Of a stretch of DNA of 37,333 nucleotides, positions 30,013 to 37,333 are shown piece by piece. The translations under genes and the position numbers were made by a program. The stretch comes from a virus. The DNA lies in IMG/VR virus record IMGVR_UViG_3300021197_000386, positions 1 through 37,333 of that record; one strand, given 5' to 3'. The notes below the pieces were generated by a model that was not told where the DNA came from, did no database searches, and saw only the letters and a list, made by a program, of their open reading frames with translations. Position 1 is the stretch's first letter; each line of letters starts with the position of its first letter.

Positions 30013-32446
30013 TAACAGACATTTCAAAGTCAGCATCTACTAATGCTGTAGGTACGGGAGAGTCATTCTTGACTTGAATCTTAACCTGGTTTCTCTTGGA
30101 GTACACCGGAACTCTGAAGTTCCCATCTTCAAGCAATGAGCTACCAATGACGTTGTTGGCAGACCCCAAGATTCTACCACTAAATACATGGGTACTTGTG
30201 TCTCTGTAGTCGGGAGTTACTTCAACTCTAAAGTATCCAGTGTCCGAAAAGCTCAAGGTCAGGTATCTGATTTGGATACGAGCATCCTTGTCAATACGGC
30301 CTGTTCCCTCTGTGCCGCTTACAACGACATCACTGAATTGATACATCATTTCGTATGCTTCACCAATCCAATACTTTTCAGCGGTCACGTTTCCACTCAC
30401 AACAACAGAAGCACTGTCGTTCGTCTGGGTAACGACGGGAATTCTGCGGCCATCTTTAGTGGCTACCTCAATAGTAGCCCCTGTGTAGGCCTTGTAGGGC
30501 AAGACAATTGTTGTGGCGTCAGTACCTATATTATACGTCTCACTGCACGCAGACTCATCTACTCGACGATCTAAGCGTGTGCGATAAGCAGGAGTGATTG
30601 TGGTCCCCCCGGCGTCTGTAAATGGAGGGTCAATAAGTCCTGCCTCCATCCGCATCTTATCCAGGAATAGGCCGTCAGATCGCAAGCTCACAATGTACAG
30701 CGTGGTATCGATAAACTCCATTCCCAGAACAGTAGTCGTTGAGGGGAAGGTCATCCGGCTCCAAGAAGATAGCACCCGCTCAGTAGGTGAATCGTAATAC
30801 TTGTAGCAATACAGATTGTTTCTATCGGTATTTGTAAGCACAAACAGCACATCTTCATGAGAAGAGCCTGCCATGTCTCTGACAGAGCCCTTGATGTACT
30901 GAGGAATCTGAGCCGCAATGTCTGTAGCGTCAAACACACTCTCAGTGTCCCCAGATATGTAGTATTGCCGCAGTCCGCTGTACTCCCCTCGATCAAACCC
31001 GAAGTAGATTGAGTTGCCCAAGGACACAGGCCGCACATCAGACACACTCTCATAGTTAGTGGTCTTGGTCATTGCCACGGTCTTAGGGCTGAGGGCCCCT
31101 TGGCTCTGAAGCGTAAACTGAGTCTGCTCAGAGAATAAGACTAAGGAGTTTGCAAAGGGAATAGCTGAAGTCAAGATCGACACCGTGCTGTGGGTGCTTG
31201 CCACATCAATAGGATCAGTGTCTAGCAGATCAGTGACCGTAGTCCTCCAGAAGTTGAAGAACTCAGCGGACTCCGTAAGAATGACGTTCTCGTCCGCCAA
31301 GAAACCAAGGCGATTCTTAAACAAGAACAGGTCATTAATTGTTCGGCCTACAAACGACGGGTCAGAGTTACTGTACTCGTCTCCACAGATGCGGTCACCC
31401 CAGACCGGAAGATCGTAGCTTGTAGTCACCCCCTCAATAGTTACGTCGTAAGCATCGCCATCTAAGCGAGCGAATCGGAAGTTTCCATCGGCTTGACGAA
31501 CCAGGACATGAGGCATTGTTGCTGGATCAAACTTGTATTTGATTCCTCGGGCTCTAGACTCTTGCCAGTGCCCACTGCCCCCAGTTCCGTTGTCAGCGAC
31601 AAACTCGACCCAATAATCATCCCGAGTGTCTGTGGGCTCACCTGTGATTTTGACTCTAAATCCGTGCTTGCCTTCCAGCGGAAGATCGGTAATTCGCTGA
31701 ATAGTATCCTTGATGGCGACAAGGCCCTCTCCGCCTAGTCCGTCATCAGAGCTGACCGTAAAATCAGAAGAATTAGTGATGTGGATAGTGCTTCCAAACC
31801 TAGTTGTAGTGCCTGGAAACGTTCCTGATGCGGCCACAATGTCTTTAGCAATCTCAGTTGTGTCTATTTCTTCTCTGTCAGCGGCGTCCGCTCCGTCTGG
31901 CGTGTTTCTTGTTTTTGTTACACCACCCGCAGTAGCAGCGTACCTAGTACCATAATCGCCCTGTTTAACAAAGAACATGGCTTCAAAGACTGCGGCATCT
32001 ACAGCAGCGTCCATCGCCACAGACTTTGTTTTATTGACAATAAACGTGTAGTCGGCGATTGTCACCGCCCGCAGATTTGTCTCAGCTTTTTGAGAAGCTG
32101 AAGGCATCTGTAGATAGGTAGTTCCATCAGGGACGTTGACAGTCTTAGCCGTCCCATCAATGTCATGGACTGTAATTGTAGCTGAGGAGTTGTCTGCCTT
32201 GATCGACAGGACATATCGCTCCGTAGGATCTCTGTTGATGATGTGGGTAAAGTAATCATCCGCAGACCCCGAAGCTGAGGAGTTAAGGTTAGCCACATGC
32301 TCAGTAGGCATCCGCTTAGTCAGGCCCTCAAGAACCGAGGGGTAAGCGTTGTCCTGAGCTTCACACTGGTTCTCAAAGCGGATGGAGTCCGGCTGCTGAG
32401 AAACGCCCCCAATCAGGTTGGGGATGTTTTTAGTTGTTAAGGGCAT
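29987..32446 (-). CDS. tail tubular protein B / nozzle (T7 gp12-like)
   Basis: This 819-residue, beta-rich protein opens with TTKNIPNLIGGVSQQPDSIRFENQCE, the conserved start of gp12-type nozzles, followed by NAYPSVLEGLTKRMPTEHVA. Length fits T7 gp12 (794). It builds the lower tail and interfaces with the fibres. Its ATG overlaps the tail tube A stop (TAATG) and its end overlaps the internal protein A gene. No truncation or odd insertion is seen. Confidence 0.95.
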   Translation of the reverse strand: MPLTTKNIPNLIGGVSQQPDSIRFENQCEAQDNAYPSVLEGLTKRMPTEHVANLNSSASGSADDYFTHIINRDPTERYVLSIKADNSSATITVHDIDGTAKTVNVPDGTTYLQMPSASQKAETNLRAVTIADYTFIVNKTKSVAMDAAVDAAVFEAMFFVKQGDYGTRYAATAGGVTKTRNTPDGADAADREEIDTTEIAKDIVAASGTFPGTTTRFGSTIHITNSSDFTVSSDDGLGGEGLVAIKDTIQRITDLPLEGKHGFRVKITGEPTDTRDDYWVEFVADNGTGGSGHWQESRARGIKYKFDPATMPHVLVRQADGNFRFARLDGDAYDVTIEGVTTSYDLPVWGDRICGDEYSNSDPSFVGRTINDLFLFKNRLGFLADENVILTESAEFFNFWRTTVTDLLDTDPIDVASTHSTVSILTSAIPFANSLVLFSEQTQFTLQSQGALSPKTVAMTKTTNYESVSDVRPVSLGNSIYFGFDRGEYSGLRQYYISGDTESVFDATDIAAQIPQYIKGSVRDMAGSSHEDVLFVLTNTDRNNLYCYKYYDSPTERVLSSWSRMTFPSTTTVLGMEFIDTTLYIVSLRSDGLFLDKMRMEAGLIDPPFTDAGGTTITPAYRTRLDRRVDESACSETYNIGTDATTIVLPYKAYTGATIEVATKDGRRIPVVTQTNDSASVVVSGNVTAEKYWIGEAYEMMYQFSDVVVSGTEGTGRIDKDARIQIRYLTLSFSDTGYFRVEVTPDYRDTSTHVFSGRILGSANNVIGSSLLEDGNFRVPVYSKRNQVKIQVKNDSPVPTALVDADFEMSVNGRARARY

Positions 32447-33054
32447 TAGGTGGAGATCCCATTTCTTACATCACCTCGGTCAATAATCCGTCCAATGTCG
32501 TAATTATCAAAGATTGTGTAATCACCCCCCTCGGTTTCCGCATCTTTGAAAGCGACCAAAGCCTGGAACTCATCTTGCTGATTGAAGTCATGATGCTTAC
32601 TAGAGCCCACCACGCGATCTTGATAGCGGCGGGCGGCTCTGATCATAATGTAATGACGGGCTGTCTGAGGCAGATCTTCCCAGTCAAGCATGTAAACCAC
32701 AGTGCATTTAAGTGTGCCTGTGATTGTGTAGGTCTGATCAGTCTTGTTGTACAGCTTGCCGCCTCTCTGAATGTACTCAATGGTTCCAGCGTTTGCAGGC
32801 TCCACATCAATACGAGCCGCATTAGTAGGCAGCAGGATGTTGCTGTTGTTGTCGGCAACAATAGGTACTTCTGTTTCTCGGTTGAAGTTCCAGCCATGAG
32901 ACTGGACTTCCCTAGACACTTCAGTCAAGATTCGTTGTGCCATGCTGACATCTTGGGTGACCGAAGAAGCCTCAAGTGAATTTACGGGAGCTTCTCCGAT
33001 AGCACTTAACATCGCATTGATGGCTTCGAGTTCTGTGGTTCTAGTGAGGCCCAT
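32446..33054 (-). CDS. tail tubular protein A / gatekeeper (T7 gp11-like)
   Basis: This 202-residue protein has TTELEAINAMLSAIGEAPVNSLE at the start, EVQSHGWNFNRE and a helical RAARRYQDRVVGS segment. All three are hallmarks of gp11-type adaptors that form the dodecameric ring below the portal. Length matches T7 gp11 (196). AAGGAAAA lies just before the ATG. It is the first gene after the capsid terminator. Confidence 0.95.
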   Translation of the reverse strand: MGLTRTTELEAINAMLSAIGEAPVNSLEASSVTQDVSMAQRILTEVSREVQSHGWNFNRETEVPIVADNNSNILLPTNAARIDVEPANAGTIEYIQRGGKLYNKTDQTYTITGTLKCTVVYMLDWEDLPQTARHYIMIRAARRYQDRVVGSSKHHDFNQQDEFQALVAFKDAETEGGDYTIFDNYDIGRIIDRGDVRNGIST

Positions 33055-33068
33055 AAATTTTCCTTAGT

Positions 33069-33100
33069 AAAAGAGGGTGACCCCCCGAAGGAGGCCACCC
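33069..33100 (-). terminator. strong rho-independent terminator after the capsid gene
   Basis: On the minus strand an 11-base-pair stem (GGGTGGCCTCC with GGGGGTCACCC, two G-U pairs) is capped by a stable C(UUCG)G tetraloop and followed by TCTTTT. It lies about 35 bases past the capsid stop, as T7's T-phi terminator does, and should let capsid be expressed above the tail genes. Confidence 0.92.
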
Positions 33101-33133
33101 CCGTATTGGCCGGGACAAGTGGCCGAAGAGCTA

Positions 33134-34153
33134 TTATGCCTTCAGTTCTACGAGGCACTCGTTCCGAAGAACTTCGTGGCCCATAGCGTACTTGCAAAGC
33201 ATCAGCGTACCCTGGCGTTCAACCATGTACTCTGACTCTACAGCCAGATCCATCAGCTTGACCGTAGCCAAACCACTACGCTGGAAGCACAGAGCTTGCG
33301 GCGCAACGCCAGCACCGGTTAAATCGGTGTTAGCAAGGCTGGACAGGTCGCCTGCGGGAGCAACATAGTCAGCCGTAGGAATGTGATTCGACTTAAGAAT
33401 ACGCATTCCGTAAGCACTGACAATGTGGCCCGTAGCAATGGAGCCGTTGCCGTCATTACCGTAGTCACGGTTGATGGCGTCGTAGTTTGACTCAAGCAAC
33501 TTGTAATACGACCCAGGGCCCATGACACAGTACCGGTCGTGCGACGGCACGTCCTTGGTGTCCATGTACTCTGCTGCATCAGCGATGCCACCGAGGATCT
33601 CAGCTCCGGTAGGAGTACCGGAAGAGATGTCGATGGAAGAGCCGAGGTAATCGCCGCCACCGAAGCGGTCAGCGGTTCCACCAGTTACTCGGGCTCCTTG
33701 GATGCCCAAGTGAATCAGATTCTTATCGGCTTCATAGGCAAGAGCCCTAGCCATCTGGGTGGTGTACTCACTACGGATGTCATAGTGATTTTTGGCTTCA
33801 TCGATGTTAGCGACAAAGGTGCTGGAGATCAGCAGATCATTGATCGTGACAATGATCTCATTGTGCTTAACGGATGAAAGGTACTTAGAACCTTCGGTAG
33901 GTGAAGCACCGTCGCCGGTTTCGATAACCGATTCACCAGGAGTGTGATACCCGGCGGATGCGGTGGACATGGCGGGGAAACTAGCCGACTTACCGGAAGT
34001 GATGGTACGCACTGTATGAAGTGGCATCATCACATTTACGGTTTCAAAAACGCTCAGGACTTCTCCAGCAAATTGCTTGAGAAAAAGAGCGTTCTGATCG
34101 TTAGCTGCATTTACCTGCCCCAAACGTGAGGGAGCGTTGTTAATGTAACCCAT
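33134..34153 (-). CDS. major capsid protein (T7 gp10A-like)
   Basis: This 339-residue HK97-fold capsid protein contains QVNAANDQNALFLKQFAGEVLS, a T7-type N-arm, and the segment GKSASFPAMSTASAGYHTPGE. It ends with the P-domain/C-terminal strands (LCKYAMGHEVLRNECLVEL). Length is close to T7 gp10A (345). The ATG at 34153 has AGGAAAG upstream. A 99-base noncoding gap precedes it and a terminator follows. I see no obvious frameshift product equivalent to gp10B. Confidence 0.96.
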   Translation of the reverse strand: MGYINNAPSRLGQVNAANDQNALFLKQFAGEVLSVFETVNVMMPLHTVRTITSGKSASFPAMSTASAGYHTPGESVIETGDGASPTEGSKYLSSVKHNEIIVTINDLLISSTFVANIDEAKNHYDIRSEYTTQMARALAYEADKNLIHLGIQGARVTGGTADRFGGGDYLGSSIDISSGTPTGAEILGGIADAAEYMDTKDVPSHDRYCVMGPGSYYKLLESNYDAINRDYGNDGNGSIATGHIVSAYGMRILKSNHIPTADYVAPAGDLSSLANTDLTGAGVAPQALCFQRSGLATVKLMDLAVESEYMVERQGTLMLCKYAMGHEVLRNECLVELKA

Positions 34154-34252
34154 TGATCTTTCCTAAAAATGGTGTGATATGAAATGCCAAATCTGCATCA
34201 TTTCGGACCACCGGTTATCCGCCGCAACGGGCCGGTTCCTAACGTGTTGAGA

Positions 34253-34492
34253 TTATTCTGGCTGGTCTATTGACCCAGCAAACCACCCTTCGGGGAGGCT
34301 TACCTTGTTCTTGGACAGCTCCCACTCGGAGCCGTTCCAATAATAGACATGACCCCGTATGCCGGGGCCAAGTCTTACTAGTCCTTCTGATTCAGGGACA
34401 AAGACAACTTTAGTGCCCCCGCAGCCGGTCAATCCAGCGGCGGCGGACATCAGCAGGAACAGGAGGAGCATCCCTTGCTGTAGTTGCTTCAT
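34253..34492 (-). CDS. small outer-membrane lipoprotein, candidate o-spanin/lysis accessory
   Basis: The 79 residues start with a signal peptide (basic MKQLQQG, hydrophobic MLLLFLLMSAAAG) and lipobox LTGC, with C24 as the lipidation site. The mature part has GTKVVFVPESEGLVRLGPG, VYYWNGSEWELSKNKV and LPEGW, with one predicted domain and no long coiled coil. A lipoprotein beside a holin-like gene fits a lysis role, although classic Rz1 proteins are shorter and proline-rich. The first half overlaps the 51-residue ORF in another frame. The last gene before the capsid. Confidence 0.78.
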   Translation of the reverse strand: MKQLQQGMLLLFLLMSAAAGLTGCGGTKVVFVPESEGLVRLGPGIRGHVYYWNGSEWELSKNKVSLPEGWFAGSIDQPE

Positions 34493-34565
34493 TTGCTTTA
34501 TCCCATGCGAACGGTATCAATGCCTTAAACAGTGCCACCAGTGCGGCACACATGGCTTCAATCAT
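34410..34565 (-). CDS. 51-residue protein overlapping the lipoprotein gene
   Basis: The ORF encodes MIEAMCAALVALFKALIPFAW (a short hydrophobic/amphipathic N terminus), DKANEATTARDAPP, and a basic C terminus VRRRWIDRLRGH. Its ATG overlaps the holin-like stop as ATGA, so translation is coupled, and its last 83 bases overlap the lipoprotein gene in another frame. Similar short proteins with an L(I/V)PFAWD(K/R)A core lie beside phage lysis genes, from memory. The Rz/Rz1-like overlap suggests an inner-membrane lysis partner, but the helix is short and this is inference. Confidence 0.6.
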   Translation of the reverse strand: MIEAMCAALVALFKALIPFAWDKANEATTARDAPPVPADVRRRWIDRLRGH

Positions 34566-34753
34566 GACTCAACGGTCTTCTTCAGCGTCAATCGAGCCCC
34601 TGTGTAACCGAGGGCGACCAAAGCAGCTTCGACAAGGCCAACGACCTGAGCCGCTGTTCCTTCGAGAGTGAACGCTCCTGAAGCTACAAGGGCTCCCAGG
34701 ATAACAGCGATAGCACTCATCCAAAATTCTGTTGTCTTAAATCCGGGCTTCAT
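34562..34753 (-). CDS. holin-like small membrane protein
   Basis: The 63 residues begin MKPGFKTTEFW and have two hydrophobic helices (about 11-30 and 33-52) separated by a short turn (LEGT). A basic tail (RLTLKKTVES) follows. This is the layout of class II-type holins, and the KPG.KTTEFW start recurs in phage holin-like proteins, from memory. It follows the scaffold gene by 11 bases and is coupled to the 51-residue ORF. A lysis gene between scaffold and capsid is unusual for a T7 order. Confidence 0.75.
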   Translation of the reverse strand: MKPGFKTTEFWMSAIAVILGALVASGAFTLEGTAAQVVGLVEAALVALGYTGARLTLKKTVES

Positions 34754-34764
34754 GTGTGTATTCC

Positions 34765-35559
34765 TTATTGAGGATCAGAGATAGCAAGGCGGTTGGTAAC
34801 TTCATTACGGTACGAAGGGTCGTTTTGATACCGAGGATCTTTCATAGCTGCCGTCACTTGCTGCCATGAAGTAAATGCCTGAGTAGCTCCTGACGTGCCC
34901 ACATCGCCTGCAATCAAGTTAGGTGATCCAGAATCAGCGTCATAGCGAGCCTTCAGGCCCTTGATATTCATTTCGATTGTAGCAGGATCACCAGAGTTTA
35001 CGCCGTCATCATAAGCAATCTGCTCTTGCTCAGTGAGGTTGTTTCTGGCCCATTCGCCCAAGGCTTCATAAGCTTCTTCGCCACCGACAAGCCCTACAAA
35101 GTGGCCTCTGGCTTGATCCATCAACGCCTTCTGCCCTTCTACATACGCTTGAACAAGCTCACGAGAAAGGCCGCGAGTTTCCAATTCAGAATACGACTCA
35201 TCAGTGAGGTCGCCGTCTTGCAGCACTTCGTCTGCAAAACCTTGCATTTCGTCTGCGGACAGCACTGCACTTTCTGGCCCCGACTGCACTTCTTCGGGCT
35301 CCTCGGACACTTCCTGTTCTGGCTGCACTTCTGATCGCATACGTTCCAACTCGGTATACGATTTAGCGAGGGAATCGACATCGATAGACCCGTCCTCAAG
35401 AATGAATTTTTCTGGTATGGAGTTTTGTTGTTCGGGAGCCTGTTGGGCTTCCCCTTCCGCCGTGGCTTCCGGCTCATTCGGGTCATAGCCCTCATAAATA
35501 GGTTGATTAGGGGCTTCGGGGCCCGTCTCCCCTGTTTTAATTTCTACGCGATCAGTCAT
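34765..35559 (-). CDS. capsid assembly scaffolding protein (T7 gp9-like)
   Basis: This 264-residue, very acidic, Glu/Gln-rich protein has disordered N-terminal regions (EPEATAEGEAQQAPEQQ, QPEQEVSEEPEEVQ). A helical C-terminal half ends in a short basic/polar capsid-binding segment (YRNEVTNRLAISDPQ). Composition, location between portal and capsid, and size (T7 gp9 is 307) identify it as the scaffold. The ATG overlaps the portal stop by eight bases. Confidence 0.9.
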   Translation of the reverse strand: MTDRVEIKTGETGPEAPNQPIYEGYDPNEPEATAEGEAQQAPEQQNSIPEKFILEDGSIDVDSLAKSYTELERMRSEVQPEQEVSEEPEEVQSGPESAVLSADEMQGFADEVLQDGDLTDESYSELETRGLSRELVQAYVEGQKALMDQARGHFVGLVGGEEAYEALGEWARNNLTEQEQIAYDDGVNSGDPATIEMNIKGLKARYDADSGSPNLIAGDVGTSGATQAFTSWQQVTAAMKDPRYQNDPSYRNEVTNRLAISDPQ

Positions 35560-37120
35560 TTTGTCCCTGGCCTTCTTGCTTCATTGACTCGATAGATTGT
35601 TTGGTCAATCCATCTAACACCTGCGGCCCAAACTGCTGGGCTGCTGCCATCATTTGTTGCTGCTGCATCTCCTGCTGGAGCTGCTCTTCGCTCTTAATCA
35701 GTCCTTCGGTTTCAATGCCGAGTGCCATAGCCCTGCGATCCATGTATTCACGCATGTTCACGAACTGGCCCAACGCCTGCGGTCCAAGCAACTGACCAAC
35801 CCCTACAAGGAATTCGTCCATCTTGTTGAGGTCGTTGCCTCGTCCAAGAGCTTCGACACCGGTGATGATAGCAGGACGCACCAGATCTTCAGGGAGATCA
35901 GGCATCTTGTTGTCCCGCTCCATTTGATCCATCATTCGCTTGACAAGGGGCAACTGGAACTCTTGGCTGAGAACAGAGTAGATCCCGCCTAACTGTCGCT
36001 CAATCGACTGAGTGACCAATCGGACCTCAGCCGCAGTGACCCGCTCAGCGTTTCGGATAGCGTTGTCGGTCAGGAGAAACGCATAAGACAAACGATCCGT
36101 AATGGTCGTAATGGTCTGATATGCAATGCTGAGGTCCGACGCCTTGTTAAGCTGGAGGACCGAAACGTCATTCGCCGAACCTTCGACAATACCACCATTG
36201 GGGGCCTCCGCTAATACTCGGCTACGGGTTACCCCGTTTGGAGCTACTAAGAACAACACTTTAGCGGCAGCGGCACTCGCCTCTACAACGCTTTGCATCA
36301 AAGACTCTAGGCTGGCAAGGTCGCCGATGTACTGCTCAATAAATCCTCTACCATAATCTTCGCCAGAGGTTCGATTCATTCGCAAGGCAATGTACGGGCT
36401 TTTTTCAGCCTCAAACACTCCTTCGCTGCCGGGGACAATGCCCCCGCCTATTTCTTGGAAGACCTCGATCTTGCCGTCGCCCCGCATCTTGACGCAGGTA
36501 AACATATCGACCTGTCCATCTTTGCCGGTGGAATCAGGATTAGCGTTCACCAAAGCCTGAGCCACCTTCGGCAGCATGTCCGGGGACACGCTTTCCTTAG
36601 TGATGATGGTACGGGGGTTGCCCATAGCGTCCCGTTTGATGACGAAACGATCCAGATGGATAACCCGCATCCCCCCTTCGGGGGGGAGATGCAGGAGAAC
36701 ATTTCCAGTAACGATCAGATGGCGAAGGGCCTCAAACGCATGGACCCTAAGAGCCTGAGCTTCTATCTCAGACATGACTGATCGCTCAATCTTAGCTAAG
36801 GCAGTATCAATTTCGGTCTTGAGGTCTGCCCCACCCTCTTGAGCCTCGATCTCACTCAACGCAGTTGGATCAATGACCAACCGGAAGAATGGGCTGTTAG
36901 GAGGCAAAAGGCTCAAGAGAAGAGCCGAAGCCATGTTATTGACGCCCCTAGCCCCCACGCTTTGATAAGGGGTACTCAAGCGACTAGTCGCCGTATGCCC
37001 CTCTTCAGGCATCAGGGTTGGGATCGTCAACTTACTGGCATCCCTAGCTCTTTGGATATAAGGATCTCGCTGAGCTGCCAGCTTCGTATACAGACTTTCG
37101 GCTGCTTTCATCTTGTTCAT
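35552..37120 (-). CDS. portal / head-tail connector protein (T7 gp8-like)
   Basis: This 522-residue protein matches T7-type connectors. It has the N-terminal YTKLAAQRDPYIQRARDASK helix, GARGVNNMASALLLSLLPPNSPFF, the GRGFIEQYIGDLASLE segment and a C-terminal Gln/Met-rich helix (EEQLQQEMQQQQMMAAAQQFG). T7 gp8 has 536 residues. It forms the dodecameric ring through which TerL packages DNA. Its ATG is three bases past the gp7.3-like stop, and its end overlaps the scaffold gene. Confidence 0.96.
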   Translation of the reverse strand: MNKMKAAESLYTKLAAQRDPYIQRARDASKLTIPTLMPEEGHTATSRLSTPYQSVGARGVNNMASALLLSLLPPNSPFFRLVIDPTALSEIEAQEGGADLKTEIDTALAKIERSVMSEIEAQALRVHAFEALRHLIVTGNVLLHLPPEGGMRVIHLDRFVIKRDAMGNPRTIITKESVSPDMLPKVAQALVNANPDSTGKDGQVDMFTCVKMRGDGKIEVFQEIGGGIVPGSEGVFEAEKSPYIALRMNRTSGEDYGRGFIEQYIGDLASLESLMQSVVEASAAAAKVLFLVAPNGVTRSRVLAEAPNGGIVEGSANDVSVLQLNKASDLSIAYQTITTITDRLSYAFLLTDNAIRNAERVTAAEVRLVTQSIERQLGGIYSVLSQEFQLPLVKRMMDQMERDNKMPDLPEDLVRPAIITGVEALGRGNDLNKMDEFLVGVGQLLGPQALGQFVNMREYMDRRAMALGIETEGLIKSEEQLQQEMQQQQMMAAAQQFGPQVLDGLTKQSIESMKQEGQGQND

Positions 37121-37123
37121 GGT

Positions 37124-37333
37124 TTATCCAGGATAGTTGAGGCCGCCGGATCGCGGGATTCTCAATGCTGATTTGCCCTTCTTACGGCGTATGCTTAAAG
37201 AAGGCCCAGTAGCTGCTCCAAGAGAAGCATCTGTATTTGTGCGAGCGGCTGGTGCAGCTCCCTTAGCGGTCTTTGCCCGAACAGCCTCACCCTTCGGAGC
37301 CGGAGGCGGCGTCGGTGGTGGTGGTGGCGGTGG
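37124..37333 (-). CDS. gp7.3-like virion/tail assembly protein, C-terminal part (cut by window edge)
   Basis: There are 69 codons open to the window edge. A proline run (PPPPPPTPPPAP) is followed by a basic, low-complexity middle (KGEAVRAKTAKGAAPAAR) and the C terminus RRKKGKSALRIPRSGGLNYPG. The end resembles that of T7 gp7.3 as I remember it (KKSLSVARSSGG). The stop lies three bases before the portal start, the same order as T7 7.3-8. Its beginning is at the other window end (1-44). T7 gp7.3 is 99 residues; the two parts here sum to at least 84. Confidence 0.75.
   Translation of the reverse strand, partial: PPPPPPPTPPPAPKGEAVRAKTAKGAAPAARTNTDASLGAATGPSLSIRRKKGKSALRIPRSGGLNYPG

Noticed and set aside
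34154-34252. Possible promoter for the capsid gene in the 99-base gap
   Set aside because: A strong phage promoter is expected here by analogy with T7, but I see no sequence shared with other gaps. Only the direct repeat AACCGG is present.

Overview
The window is almost the whole genome of a T7-like podophage (Autographiviridae type). It has a single-subunit RNA polymerase, the T7 replication set, and the T7 order of portal, scaffold, capsid, tail tubes A/B, internal virion proteins A-D, fibre, TerS and TerL. It also carries a tyrosine integrase and a tRNA-Leu gene, so it is probably able to integrate. Every gene I accept is on the minus strand, so transcription runs from high to low coordinates. 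DUF5872-like, 2-oxoglutarate oxygenase and small MazG/DUF1599-like genes are familiar from phages of marine proteobacteria, but the host cannot be fixed from sequence. Base composition is balanced, unlike the AT-rich pelagiphages.

Layout, read in the direction of transcription. The right end (37333 to 33134) holds the end of a gp7.3-like gene, the portal, the scaffold, a compact membrane/lipoprotein cluster (34253-34753) and the major capsid protein, closed by a strong UUCG-loop terminator. From 33054 to 18876 come tail tubes A and B, four internal virion proteins (the largest has a zinc-protease HExxH motif), the tail fibre, a second fibre-like protein, a holin-like coiled-coil/membrane protein and the small terminase. 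A DUF5872-like gene and a 2OG-Fe(II) oxygenase sit between TerS and TerL (18876-18125). TerL and a small gene are followed by a 258-base hairpin- and repeat-rich noncoding stretch (15983-16240). This is my best candidate for the T7-type genome end or terminal repeat. Three small genes follow, one of them a mini metallopeptidase, then a terminator and another noncoding stretch.

From 14801 to 11694 lies a GC-rich early accessory module. It has six genes, including two tiny membrane-peptide genes, and an identical 13-base leader with ribosome-binding site is used four times. Then come the integrase, a complete tRNA-Leu(UAA), a rho-independent terminator and the phage RNA polymerase. The replication block (7709-46) follows: SSB, RusA resolvase, a small HTH protein, primase-helicase, lysozyme, a sigma-region-4-like HTH protein, C5 cytosine methyltransferase, family A DNA polymerase, PD-(D/E)XK nuclease, 5'-3' exonuclease and small genes. 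Most are joined by ATGA or TTGA overlaps.

The two window ends belong to the same gene. The start of the gp7.3-like gene is at positions 44-1 and its end is at 37333-37124. The window is therefore a circularly permuted, nearly closed genome of about 37.3 kb, broken in a proline-codon repeat. A direct join is out of frame by one base, so a few bases are probably missing there.
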